A DNA stretch of 64,000 nt from Bacillus sp. CECT 9360 (lineage in GTDB: Bacteria > Bacillota > Bacilli > Bacillales > DSM-1321). The stretch lies in assembly GCF_918741275.1 (NCBI RefSeq), contig NZ_CAKKNA010000005.1, forward strand, positions 62,001 through 126,000, in the 5' to 3' direction. Below, piece after piece: positions 44,881 through 52,781 of this stretch; position 1 is the stretch's first letter; each line of letters begins with the position of its first letter. Below the pieces are notes generated by a model that was not told the origin of the DNA, searched no databases, and worked only from the letters and a program-made list of their open reading frames with translations. Position numbers and translations under genes: made by a program.

Positions 44881-45252
44881 ATGATTACGAAAATCGCAAC
44901 TACAGCTGTTTATGTAGAGGACCAGCAAAAAGCAAAGGCTTTCTGGACTGAAAAAGTCGGATTTGATATTTTCGCGGAAAAGCAAATGGGGCCCCCTGGA
45001 AGCTTCTGGCTTGAAGTAGGGCCAAAGGGTGCAGGGACCGCGCTTGTTATCTATCCGAAAAGCATGATGACGAATTGGGCAGAACTAAAGCCATCCATCG
45101 TATTTTTAACCGATGATATTAAAGAAACATATCAAACAATGAAAGACAACGGAGTGGTATTCGAAGGGGAGCTTAATGAAATGCAATGGGGCACCTTTGC
45201 AACCTTCAAAGATGAGGATGGAAATTCGTTTTTATTAAAAGGTAAAGAATAA
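44881..45252 (+). CDS. VOC-superfamily (glyoxalase/bleomycin resistance-like) protein
   Basis: A 123-residue protein with two beta-alpha-beta-beta-beta modules: TAVYVEDQQKAKAFWTEKVG and IKETYQTMKDNGVVFEGE, ending in FATFKDEDGNSFLLKG. Metal-binding candidates are Glu near the end of each module. The small-molecule substrate is unknown. AAGGAG lies 8 bases before the ATG. Divergent from the methyltransferase gene. Confidence 0.82.
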   Translation: MITKIATTAVYVEDQQKAKAFWTEKVGFDIFAEKQMGPPGSFWLEVGPKGAGTALVIYPKSMMTNWAELKPSIVFLTDDIKETYQTMKDNGVVFEGELNEMQWGTFATFKDEDGNSFLLKGKE

Positions 45253-45260
45253 GCTAAATA

Positions 45261-45307
45261 CAGATGGAAATCGAAGTTGAACCTCCGATTCCCATCTGTT
45301 TTATTTA
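45261..45307 (+). terminator. Terminator of the VOC gene
   Basis: CAGATGG...CCATCTG long stem with one or two mismatches, then TTTTATTT. Confidence 0.85.
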
Positions 45308-45373
45308 CATTGTCATTCCCATGAGTATTACTTCCTGCCCGAACCTATGGAAAGACTGTGTCACCTGCACCAT

Positions 45374-46303
45374 TTATCCTCGAAGATGATTTATCGTTTG
45401 TTCTATCCCAGTTCGATAAGGAGTGCGCGGAAGCATTCCAATTTCACGTTCATACTTGCTACCATCGAGTACGACCGGTTCTTCCGTCAAATAATACATC
45501 TCCACAAATTCCTTCATAAACTTATCAAACAGACCAATGAACTGAATCATCTTCTTTGAAACTGTTGGAACACTTTTGTTATATCCCGTAATGCCCTTTG
45601 CTAGTTGGACAATTTCTTCTCCCGTGATTGTTCCTGCGCCCGGGATATTCCAATTGTGCCCGTATGCTTTTTCGTTTAAAGCCAGCTCGACCATTGTTTT
45701 TGCTCCATCAGGTGTATAAATATATTCCCTGGCGATTGATTGATTTCCTATAAATCTTGCTTTTTTATTTTTCACTATATTATCTAGAGTATAATTTAAC
45801 AAAGTATTACCCGCGTTTGGTCCGTAAAAGTCTGGAAAGTGAGCGATAAATTGCGGCACGCCTGATTGTTTAGCCATTTCTTCTAAGTCCAATCGGATTT
45901 TACCCTTTTTCGTATGAGGATGCTTTCTCACTTCCTCATTTAATGGGGGGGCACCATTGCTCCTGCCATAAGCATAGATATTATCTACGATAGCAAGTTT
46001 TGCACCAGATGCCTTTGCCGCTTCTAGAATATTTTTCATTAGCTTAGGCTGTTTATCTCGCCATTCTTGGTAAGGAATATTGATAGCATGAAAAATGACA
46101 TCGACACCTTTTGAAGCCTCTTCTACATTTCTTTTATTAAAAACATCCCCAGAAAACACAGTGACTGGATGCTGTTTAAAAAGTTTTTCCAATTTTTCTT
46201 TGTTTCTTGCAAAAACAGTTACATCAATGTCTCTTTGGATCAACTCATTTACTATTGCACTGCCCATACTTCCTGATGCCCCTAACACCAACGCCTTTTT
46301 CAT
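45374..46303 (-). CDS. NAD-dependent epimerase/dehydratase (extended SDR)
   Basis: A 309-residue protein with the Rossmann motif VLGASGSMGSA (GxxGxxG) at 7-17, an SDR-type tyrosine in DNIYAYGRS, and a C-terminal substrate domain. The catalytic YxxxK is not clear, so it may be an atypical SDR acting as an NAD(P)-binding reductase. It lies 50 bases after the tetR-type gene in the same direction, with an operator-like site between them. Confidence 0.8.
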   Translation of the reverse strand: MKKALVLGASGSMGSAIVNELIQRDIDVTVFARNKEKLEKLFKQHPVTVFSGDVFNKRNVEEASKGVDVIFHAINIPYQEWRDKQPKLMKNILEAAKASGAKLAIVDNIYAYGRSNGAPPLNEEVRKHPHTKKGKIRLDLEEMAKQSGVPQFIAHFPDFYGPNAGNTLLNYTLDNIVKNKKARFIGNQSIAREYIYTPDGAKTMVELALNEKAYGHNWNIPGAGTITGEEIVQLAKGITGYNKSVPTVSKKMIQFIGLFDKFMKEFVEMYYLTEEPVVLDGSKYEREIGMLPRTPYRTGIEQTINHLRG

Positions 46304-46319
46304 AATGCTCCTCCTCTTA

Positions 46320-46334
46320 TTATCCAGTGGTCAA
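46320..46334. promoter_or_regulatory. Putative TetR operator 1
   Basis: TTATCCAGTGGTCAA, a near-palindrome in the gap between the TetR gene and the SDR gene. The same 9-base word TTGACCACT occurs upstream of the TetR gene. Confidence 0.55.
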
Positions 46335-46353
46335 TAAAAAATTAAAAAATTTT

Positions 46354-46926
46354 TCACATATCAATCGCCTTCAAAAGCAACATGACATGCGATTCCGCAA
46401 TATCCTTTACATCTTCATAAGTTTGACCTGTTCTGCAATAAATGGCTACAAAACCATGAATGCTTAAAAAAATTGACCAGATAATCTTAGTGTTTGCCTT
46501 CATCGCGCTTAGTTCATAAACAGCTTTCGCGAATCGTTCATAGCTAAGATTAGGTTCATTTTGAAGATGCATTTGTACTTCTTCATCCCTTATTAAGAAC
46601 ATGATTTCATAATGATTGGGATAGGTAAGCCCGAACTTAATGAAGCCAAGTAAAATTTGCATAATTTTTTCCCTGTCCCCTATGTCTTGCTCGATGATTT
46701 TTTCAAGTACTCCATCTAAAAGGGAAAAGTCTTCTTTAACCAATGCATAAAAAAGTTCAGCTTTATTCTCAAAATGATAATAAATCGCACCATGTGTATA
46801 ATTGAGTTCTTTTGCAATCTTTCTCATTGAGACGTTCTGATATCCTTCTTTTGCAAAGAGGTTTCTTGCTGTATCCAAAATTATTTCTCTGGAGAGTTCT
46901 TTATCAACGGCTTTTCTTGGTGTCAT
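46354..46926 (-). CDS. TetR-family transcriptional regulator
   Basis: A 190-residue regulator. N-terminal helix-turn-helix: IILDTARNLFAKEGYQNVSM, RKIAKELNYTHGAIYYHFENK. The ligand domain ends in a TetR_C-like helix set. It should repress itself and the SDR gene next to it; two copies of a TTGACCACT-containing near-palindrome flank the gene. AGGAGAAA precedes the ATG. Confidence 0.88.
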   Translation of the reverse strand: MTPRKAVDKELSREIILDTARNLFAKEGYQNVSMRKIAKELNYTHGAIYYHFENKAELFYALVKEDFSLLDGVLEKIIEQDIGDREKIMQILLGFIKFGLTYPNHYEIMFLIRDEEVQMHLQNEPNLSYERFAKAVYELSAMKANTKIIWSIFLSIHGFVAIYCRTGQTYEDVKDIAESHVMLLLKAIDM

Positions 46927-46944
46927 GAATAATTTCTCCTTTTA

Positions 46945-46959
46945 TTGACCACTGTTTAA
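46945..46959. promoter_or_regulatory. Putative TetR operator 2
   Basis: TTGACCACTGTTTAA, 18 bases before the TetR gene start. It shares TTGACCACTG with the site at 46320-46334 and includes a possible -35 hexamer. Confidence 0.55.
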
Positions 46960-46993
46960 TTTATATTGTAAAGTAATTCCATTGTGATTTCAA

Positions 46994-47177
46994 TAAGAAA
47001 AGCGCAAGCGCCCTGCAAGTAATGAACGTCGACTAATACCTGCCACATCGTGTGGCAAACGTCGACGCCAGCCCATCCTGGGCAAGTCCGACAAGCATAA
47101 GGCGGACCTCGTAGGAGGGCCTGCCCTCCGGAGAGGGGTGACTTATGACCTCGAGGGGCTGGGCGCTGGAGCTAGAC
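46994..47177. repeat. Interspersed repeat element, about 184 bp
   Basis: Begins AAGAAAAGCGCAAGCGCC and ends GGGCGCTGGAGCTAGAC, so the ends are partly complementary (GCGCC/GGCGC). Inside are GCCACA/TGTGGC and GGAGGGC/GCCCTCC hairpins, two ACGTCGAC words and GACTTATGACCTCGAGG. I recall elements with these ends scattered in Bacillus genomes. A decayed relative lies at 20213-20266. No coding capacity. Confidence 0.75.
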
Positions 47178-47214
47178 ATCAATACATATTGAAAATTTTA
47201 TACTTTCTTCTTTT

Positions 47215-47373
47215 TTATATAGATTTTTCCCGGCATTTCAAAAGTTCTTCCAGATCTTTCAAAGGCAGGTTATTCAAATAATTTTGATCGTCGGGCTGAT
47301 AGATTTTTTCACTGATGAGCGTATTAATGATTTTTTGTCTTTTCGCGTAGACCAGCTTCACTAATTTCCCCAT
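47215..47373 (-). CDS. FbpA-like small basic protein
   Basis: A 52-residue protein: MGKLVKLVYAKRQKIINTLI then SEKIYQPDDQNYLNNLPLKD and LEELLKCREKSI. The pattern of a basic helix followed by a LPLKDLEELL-type helix matches the Fur-regulated basic protein FbpA family. GAGGGGG stands before the ATG. It lies 38 bases after glnK on the same strand and could be co-transcribed. I see no Fur box here, so control by nitrogen rather than iron is possible. Confidence 0.65.
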   Translation of the reverse strand: MGKLVKLVYAKRQKIINTLISEKIYQPDDQNYLNNLPLKDLEELLKCREKSI

Positions 47374-47411
47374 GGTCCCCCTCCGTATTCTCTATTCGCC
47401 CTGGATCATGC

Positions 47412-47774
47412 TTACTTATCATTCTTTAAGGCAGCATGCCCTTCTTCCCCGGTTCTGATTTTTATGACATTGGATAATTCATAAATGAATATCTTCCCGT
47501 CCCCCGGCTTTCCGGTGTTGAAAAATTTTCTGGCAACATCGACAACTTCCTGTACAGGAACTTCACAGACCACTATCTCAATCTTAATCCGGTCATGCAG
47601 GGAGATCTCTCTTTTTACTCCTCTGTACGTTTCAACAAATCCTTTTTGAAGGCCGGTTCCTTTTACATCAGAAACCGTTATGCCGCTCACTCCGATTTTA
47701 GCAAGCTCCTGTTTAAATTGGTCGAATTTATTCGGACGTGTTACGATTTCTATTTTTGTTAACACCTCTCCCAT
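47412..47774 (-). CDS. glnK: P-II nitrogen regulatory protein GlnK (NrgB)
   Basis: A 120-residue P-II protein. The T-loop is GLQKGFVETYRGVKREISLH, with Y50 at the usual position, and GKPGDGKIF is the B-loop. It binds and controls AmtB and, in B. subtilis, TnrA. It follows amtB by 12 bases. The start at 47774 has GGGGGA upstream. Confidence 0.93.
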   Translation of the reverse strand: MGEVLTKIEIVTRPNKFDQFKQELAKIGVSGITVSDVKGTGLQKGFVETYRGVKREISLHDRIKIEIVVCEVPVQEVVDVARKFFNTGKPGDGKIFIYELSNVIKIRTGEEGHAALKNDK

Positions 47775-47786
47775 GTGGATTCCCCC

Positions 47787-49013
47787 TTAAAAGTTCGTTT
47801 CATGGTATGCTTTTTCGCCATGAAGCGTAATATCAAGTCCCAATGACTCTTGTTCTTCATCGACCCGAATCGGCACGAATAGATTAATTACTTTTGCAAT
47901 GACGTACGTGATTACCGCGACAAAGATAAAAGTAGCTACAATGGCAACAATTTGCTTCCATAATAAGCTGAAATCGCCTGAGATGAGACCATCCGCACCA
48001 GCTGAGTTAACAGAGGTTGTCGCAAACAGACCTGTAGCAATTCCACCCCATGTACCACCGATACCATGAAGTCCGAATGCGTCCAATGCATCGTCGTACC
48101 CAAGTTTTTTCTTTAAAAACGTGACGCCCCAGAAGCATACGATGCCTCCAACAAGACCGATAATAATGGATGAAGCAGGAGTGACAAATCCGCATGCCGG
48201 TGTGATGGCGACCAGGCCTGATATCGCTCCTGAAAGACCACCAAGCATGGTCGGTTTTTTATTAACTGAGTACTCGACCAGCAACCAGCCAAGAATACCT
48301 GCAGAGGCAGCAACGGCCGTGTTAACAAAAACCGTCATCGCAACTTCGTTAATCGTCAAGGCACTTCCGACGTTAAAGCCATACCAGCCGAACCAAATCA
48401 GTGTTGCCCCTAAAAACGTCAGTGGCAGATTATGTGGAGAACTGGATTCAATATCCTTTCGTTTTCCTAACATAATGGCCAGCACCAACCCTGTCACACC
48501 GGAGGAGATATGCACAACATTGCCTCCCGCGAAATCCAGGGCACCAAGCTCTCTTAACCAGCCGCCAACTCCCCATACCCAGTGCGCTACCGGAGCATAT
48601 GCGAGCAAGGACCATGCGATAATAAAAATAATAAAGGCTGAAAAACGCATCCGCTCGGCAAATCCGCCTGAGATGATCGCAACAGTTAAGACAGCGAAAG
48701 TCATTTGGAACATCATGAACATGTTATGAGGAATGGTCGCACTGTAGTCAGCGTTAGGTTCAAAGCCAACCCCTTTTAACCCAGCCCAATCCAGATTTCC
48801 GATAAAAGCATTACCTCCTGTCGAGAAGGAAAGTGAATAGCCTACAAGAACCCAAAGAATCGAGACAAGTGCCATCGGCATATAGCTGTGCATGGCTGTA
48901 CTCAGCACATTTTTACTTTTAACCATCCCCCCGTAAAATAATGCAATTCCCGGTGTCATTAGCCATACCAATAATGTTGCAAGAAACATAAAAACTGAAT
49001 CACCCATCTGCAT
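47787..49013 (-). CDS. amtB: Ammonium transporter AmtB (NrgA)
   Basis: A 408-residue Amt channel with 11 membrane segments. The twin-His pore is visible as VVHISSG and FGLHGIGGTWGG, and AFIGNLDWAGLKG is part of the external vestibule. It takes up NH4+/NH3 under nitrogen limitation. First gene of the amtB-glnK unit, with TnrA-type boxes upstream. Confidence 0.94.
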   Translation of the reverse strand: MQMGDSVFMFLATLLVWLMTPGIALFYGGMVKSKNVLSTAMHSYMPMALVSILWVLVGYSLSFSTGGNAFIGNLDWAGLKGVGFEPNADYSATIPHNMFMMFQMTFAVLTVAIISGGFAERMRFSAFIIFIIAWSLLAYAPVAHWVWGVGGWLRELGALDFAGGNVVHISSGVTGLVLAIMLGKRKDIESSSPHNLPLTFLGATLIWFGWYGFNVGSALTINEVAMTVFVNTAVAASAGILGWLLVEYSVNKKPTMLGGLSGAISGLVAITPACGFVTPASSIIIGLVGGIVCFWGVTFLKKKLGYDDALDAFGLHGIGGTWGGIATGLFATTSVNSAGADGLISGDFSLLWKQIVAIVATFIFVAVITYVIAKVINLFVPIRVDEEQESLGLDITLHGEKAYHETNF

Positions 49014-49042
49014 CTTTATTCCACCCTTCTGTTATTTTAATA

Positions 49043-49059
49043 TGTTATATTTCCTAACA
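49043..49059. promoter_or_regulatory. TnrA/GlnR box, proximal
   Basis: TGTTATATTTCCTAACA matches TGTNANATTTTNTNACA at 16 of 17 positions. It begins 30 bases before the amtB start, a place fit for GlnR-type repression. Confidence 0.8.
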
Positions 49060-49134
49060 TAAAAATGTTATTAAAACTATCATATATTCTGAAAAGTAAA
49101 AATTCAAGTAAAATATTTAATAAATTAAAAATAA

Positions 49135-49151
49135 TGTTACTTTTCCTTACA
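49135..49151. promoter_or_regulatory. TnrA/GlnR box, distal
   Basis: TGTTACTTTTCCTTACA matches the same consensus at 15 of 17 positions, 92 bases further upstream, likely the activation site. Confidence 0.7.
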
Positions 49152-49158
49152 TCAAAAT

Positions 49159-49186
49159 AAAAAGGTACCCACAATGGGTACCTTTT
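49159..49186. terminator. Terminator of the betaine operon
   Basis: AAAAGGTACCC/GGGTACCTTTT stem, 6 bases after the permease-fusion stop. On the plus strand only three A precede it, on the minus strand it exits into TTTT. Confidence 0.8.
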
Positions 49187-49191
49187 AGAAA

Positions 49192-50928
49192 TTATTTTTT
49201 TAGATCTTCTATAGAATCGATCTCCATATATTCAGGAACACTCAATCCCAGCTTGGTCCCCTCCAGATTCGCTCCAAGGTCGACCAATTCATCTTTATAT
49301 CTTTCGAAATAATCAGCATGTGTGGTCGGAAGCCAGGCGGCAACCATTGCATCAGCACTTCCGTCAGCTATCCCTGCAAACATTGGGCCGGCCTCAACTT
49401 GTTTCATATTGACTTTGTAGCCGTACTGCTCCAAAGCTTCGCTGATGACGTTCGTACTGGCAATCTCAGATTCCCAGGCAACATAGACAAGTACAATTTC
49501 CTGTCCGTTCCCTCTCTCAGCTCCTTTTGTCCACTGCTGAACCTCTTTGGAATGGGATTTTATCCATTTCTTTGCAGCCTCTTTTGGATCCATTCCTTCT
49601 TGGGTATCCACCATTACTTCTTCCATATCGCTTGGTTTCCAATAAAACTGGTCTAACACCTTATATGCACCGGGTGTTTCTTCCTCAAAATCTTTTCTTA
49701 CAACCGTATGAATATCTTCATCTTCACCATAGGAACCTTTTGGATCCTCCAGATATTTCAAATCGTATTTTTGGTACATCCAATGAGGTGTCCAGCCAGT
49801 AATGATAATCGGTTCTTTATCTTCGTACGCTTTCTGGAGTTCAGCTGTCATCGCAGTTGAAGAACCTTCCCTCAATGTCCAATCAGATAATTCATAATCC
49901 TCCATGGCCTTTTCAGTTGCTTTCATCAGCCCTGCGCCCGGGTCTATTCCGGTAATTTCATAATTAACTGCATCACCGACATTTTCAGAAGAAGCTTTGT
50001 CAGTATCTGCATCTGCCTCTACGATACCAAAGTAAACGAAAGCAGCTATAAAAACAGCCCCCACTATTCCGAAAACAATTTTTCGACTGACCTTTTCAGC
50101 ATATGCTGGTTTTCTTAGATTTTGTGAGATACGGTCTAAGATAATCGCGATGATAACGATGGATAAGCCTGCTTCAAAACCTTGCCCGACTTGAATTTGA
50201 GTAACCGCCCGATACACTTCTGCTCCCAATCCCGGAGCACCTACTAGAGAGGCAATAACAACCATGGAAAGGGAAAGCATAATGCTCTGGTTAACACCTG
50301 CGAGAATGGTCGGTGCTGCCAATGGAATTTGAACCTTGATGAGCCTTTGCCCTGTTGTCGATCCAAAAGCCTCGGTAGCCTCAATTAAATCACCCGGCAC
50401 CTCCCGAATCCCTAAGTTGGTTAGTCTTATGGTCGGCGCTACTGCAAAAATAACAGAAGCAATAATACCCGGAACGACACCGATTCCAAAGAATAAAATA
50501 GACGGAATCAAGTACACAAACGCTGGCATGGTCTGCATAAAGTCCAGAATCGGCATGACGATTTTCTTTGCTGTATCACTTTGGGATATCCAAATGCCGA
50601 TCGGAATACCGATCAAAATCGTAATGATTCCCGATGAGAGCACCAACGCAAGCGTGTCTATTGTCGCGTCCCAATAACCGAGATTTTCTATTAATAGTAA
50701 TGATATTAATGTAAATAGTCCCAGTGTCCACCTGCTTGTATATAAGGTTAAAAGGGTTAAAATGATGATCAGGATGAGTGGCGGTCCCGCTCCTAGAACC
50801 TTAACGAGGATATCCAAAGTCCACTCGATTGCATTTGTTAAAAAGTCAAAAAAACCGCCGAACGCCACCGTTATCCAATCGACAAGCCTGTCAATCCAGG
50901 AACCAAGAGGTATTTTTGGTAAATTCAT
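49192..50928 (-). CDS. opuABC: Glycine betaine ABC transporter permease fused to substrate-binding protein (OpuAB-OpuAC)
   Basis: A 578-residue fusion. The N-terminal half (about 1-310) is a permease of the ProW family with the EAA-type loop at EATEAFGSTTGQRLIKV. The C-terminal half (about 315-578) is a betaine-binding domain on the outside face, with the aromatic-cage Trp residues in WTPHW and DQFYWKPSD. Fusion is like Lactococcus OpuABC; B. subtilis uses separate OpuAB and OpuAC. Start is directly after the opuAA stop. Confidence 0.9.
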   Translation of the reverse strand: MNLPKIPLGSWIDRLVDWITVAFGGFFDFLTNAIEWTLDILVKVLGAGPPLILIIILTLLTLYTSRWTLGLFTLISLLLIENLGYWDATIDTLALVLSSGIITILIGIPIGIWISQSDTAKKIVMPILDFMQTMPAFVYLIPSILFFGIGVVPGIIASVIFAVAPTIRLTNLGIREVPGDLIEATEAFGSTTGQRLIKVQIPLAAPTILAGVNQSIMLSLSMVVIASLVGAPGLGAEVYRAVTQIQVGQGFEAGLSIVIIAIILDRISQNLRKPAYAEKVSRKIVFGIVGAVFIAAFVYFGIVEADADTDKASSENVGDAVNYEITGIDPGAGLMKATEKAMEDYELSDWTLREGSSTAMTAELQKAYEDKEPIIITGWTPHWMYQKYDLKYLEDPKGSYGEDEDIHTVVRKDFEEETPGAYKVLDQFYWKPSDMEEVMVDTQEGMDPKEAAKKWIKSHSKEVQQWTKGAERGNGQEIVLVYVAWESEIASTNVISEALEQYGYKVNMKQVEAGPMFAGIADGSADAMVAAWLPTTHADYFERYKDELVDLGANLEGTKLGLSVPEYMEIDSIEDLKK

Positions 50929-52134
50929 TTAATCACTTCCCATTTCGTTTAAAGAAACCTTATTGCCAGCAAGAGCGCCAATAACCGCACCTCTAATAAT
51001 GATTCCTTTTAGTCTGTTTTCATCGTCTACCACTGACAGCGGCAAATTCGAGGTAGCAATTTCATCTAATAGTTCAGAAATAATAACGTTCTCACCGACA
51101 GTAGGGATATCTGTTGTCATCGCTTCAGCAATGGTTTGGTTATTTTTTATGGCGTCTGATGCTTGTTCAGCCGTCAAAGCCCCAAGCAGCTTTTTCTTCC
51201 TGTCCACAACGAATATCATGGAATAACCTTGCTCTCTCATGATTTGCAGAGCCACACGCGGGCCTCTATCCACCGAGATTCTCTCCGCTCTTTTCATAAC
51301 ATGAGAAGCAGTGAGCACTCTTGATAGGTCGACATCCTCGACGAATCGTTCTACGTATTCATTTGCGGGACTCATCATGATTTCTTCAGGTGTGCCCAGT
51401 TGAATGATGCTGCCGTCCTTCATCAAGGCGATCCTGTCTCCTATTCTTAATGCTTCATCTAAATCATGAGTAATGAAAATAATTGTTTTTTTAAAGTTCT
51501 CCTGGATTTCCAGCAACTCATCTTGCATATCTTTTCGAATGAGCGGATCAAGAGCACTGAAAGCTTCATCCATCAATACAATGTCCGTATCACTGGCAAG
51601 CGCCCTGGCAAGTCCGACCCGTTGTTGCATTCCACCGCTCAACTGAGAGGGAAATTGATTTTCATAACCCTTCAAACCTACTACTTCCAAAGACTTAAGA
51701 GCCTTTTCTCTCCGTTCATTTTCAGGCAGTTTTTGGACTTCAAGGCCGTACTCTGTGTTTTCCAGAATCGTTCTATGTGGAAAAAGAGCGAAATTCTGAA
51801 AGACCATGCTGATTTTTTTTCTTCGGGTTTCCCGCAAACGGGCCGGATTCATTTTGACCAGGTCTTCCCCGTCAATTAAAATCTCACCTGAGGTCGGTGC
51901 GATCAGTCGATTAAACATACGGATTAAAGTAGATTTACCGCTACCTGACAGCCCCATGATCACAAAAATTTCTCCTGGGTAAATCTCAAAATTAGCTTTA
52001 TTCACACCAACAGTCTGTCCAGTTTCTTTTAAAATGTCCTTCTTAGAATATCCTTTTTTCAATAATTCAATTGCAGCCTTTGGCGATTTCCCAAAGATCT
52101 TTGTAACATCCTTTACGATTACATTAGGTTTCAT
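50929..52134 (-). CDS. opuAA: Glycine betaine ABC transporter ATP-binding protein
   Basis: A 401-residue ATPase. Walker A GLSGSGKST, signature LSGGMQQR and Walker B VLMDEAFSALDP are intact. Two CBS domains (about 275-390) follow, which in OpuA sense ionic strength or c-di-AMP. G-rich ribosome binding site before the ATG. It and the fused permease form a two-gene osmoprotectant uptake system. Confidence 0.93.
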   Translation of the reverse strand: MKPNVIVKDVTKIFGKSPKAAIELLKKGYSKKDILKETGQTVGVNKANFEIYPGEIFVIMGLSGSGKSTLIRMFNRLIAPTSGEILIDGEDLVKMNPARLRETRRKKISMVFQNFALFPHRTILENTEYGLEVQKLPENERREKALKSLEVVGLKGYENQFPSQLSGGMQQRVGLARALASDTDIVLMDEAFSALDPLIRKDMQDELLEIQENFKKTIIFITHDLDEALRIGDRIALMKDGSIIQLGTPEEIMMSPANEYVERFVEDVDLSRVLTASHVMKRAERISVDRGPRVALQIMREQGYSMIFVVDRKKKLLGALTAEQASDAIKNNQTIAEAMTTDIPTVGENVIISELLDEIATSNLPLSVVDDENRLKGIIIRGAVIGALAGNKVSLNEMGSD

Positions 52135-52514
52135 TATTTTCCCCCCAGATAGTTTTTAGCCCCATTAATTATTCATCAATTCATTGAAACAACTTATTCA
52201 TCGAAATGGAAAATCGGGATTTTCTTATTAAAAGGGTTTTTCAAAGTGGAAGTTTTTATTCCTTTATGGCACGGCATGCCGATTTTCGAGAGTTATTAAT
52301 TTGAAGGGCGGAGCAGACCGCATACTTGCAGTAGGTTAATGCCGAAGAAATAAAAAAACAGGCTCACAACAAATCCCTGAACGACAGGAATTTGTCGGCC
52401 TTCATAATACACCTTACACTTATTAAAAAAGGGATTCAACTATAAAGGGTTAAATAATAGCCATTTCATTGTTCTGCCTGCTATAGAGAAAGCAATTCAA
52501 CAAAATCCATTCCA
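52135..52514. other. Intergenic region upstream of opuAA
   Basis: About 380 bases without a gene. Inverted words AACAGGAATTTGTCG-like and a GAAGTTTTTATTCC run are visible, and a weak spacing of about 18-20 bases in GGGATTTTC/GGGTTTTTC near 52213-52260 may be a very worn array unit. The opuAA promoter must lie here, but I see no clear hexamers. Confidence 0.4.
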
Positions 52515-52555
52515 CCAAAAAAAGGGTTCCCGTCACAAATGGGAACCCTTTCTTT
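52515..52555 (-). terminator. Terminator of cstA-ybdD
   Basis: AAAGGGTTCCC/GGGAACCCTTT stem; A-run on the left gives T7 on the minus strand, 10 bases past the ybdD stop. Confidence 0.9.
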
Positions 52556-52564
52556 ATTATTATT

Positions 52565-52768
52565 TTAACAACATCGGGAAATTTTACCGCCTTTTGCGTT
52601 AAATCTTTCTTCCTGTGCTTCACAGAAAAATTCTTTACGACTCTTTACGGGCTCACTAGGGTGATGCGCTTGCATATGATCCATATAGGTTTCATAAGAC
52701 GGCACACCAACCAGCAGGCTGATAAATTGTTTTCGATAGCTTAATATTTCGGATATTTTTTTTATCAT
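52565..52768 (-). CDS. YbdD/YjiX-family small protein
   Basis: A 67-residue protein with YMDHMQAHHPSEPVKSRKEF and FCEAQEERF, typical of the YbdD/YjiX family, ending in a CC pair. These are small partners of CstA-type transporters and help pyruvate uptake. GGAGG lies 7 bases before the ATG at 52768. It follows cstA by 13 bases, so it is co-transcribed. Confidence 0.85.
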   Translation of the reverse strand: MIKKISEILSYRKQFISLLVGVPSYETYMDHMQAHHPSEPVKSRKEFFCEAQEERFNAKGGKISRCC

Positions 52769-52781
52769 GATTTCCCTCCAG

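Noticed and set aside
46994..47177. Regulatory RNA or riboswitch of the tetR or glnK genes
   Set aside because: It lies beyond the ends of both neighbouring units and has a relative at 20.2 kb, so a dispersed repeat is the simpler reading.
52213..52260. A fifth 20-bp array upstream of opuAA
   Set aside because: GGGATTTTC and GGGTTTTTC are spaced 18-19 bases but only two to three units can be seen, which is too little to separate from chance AT-rich sequence.
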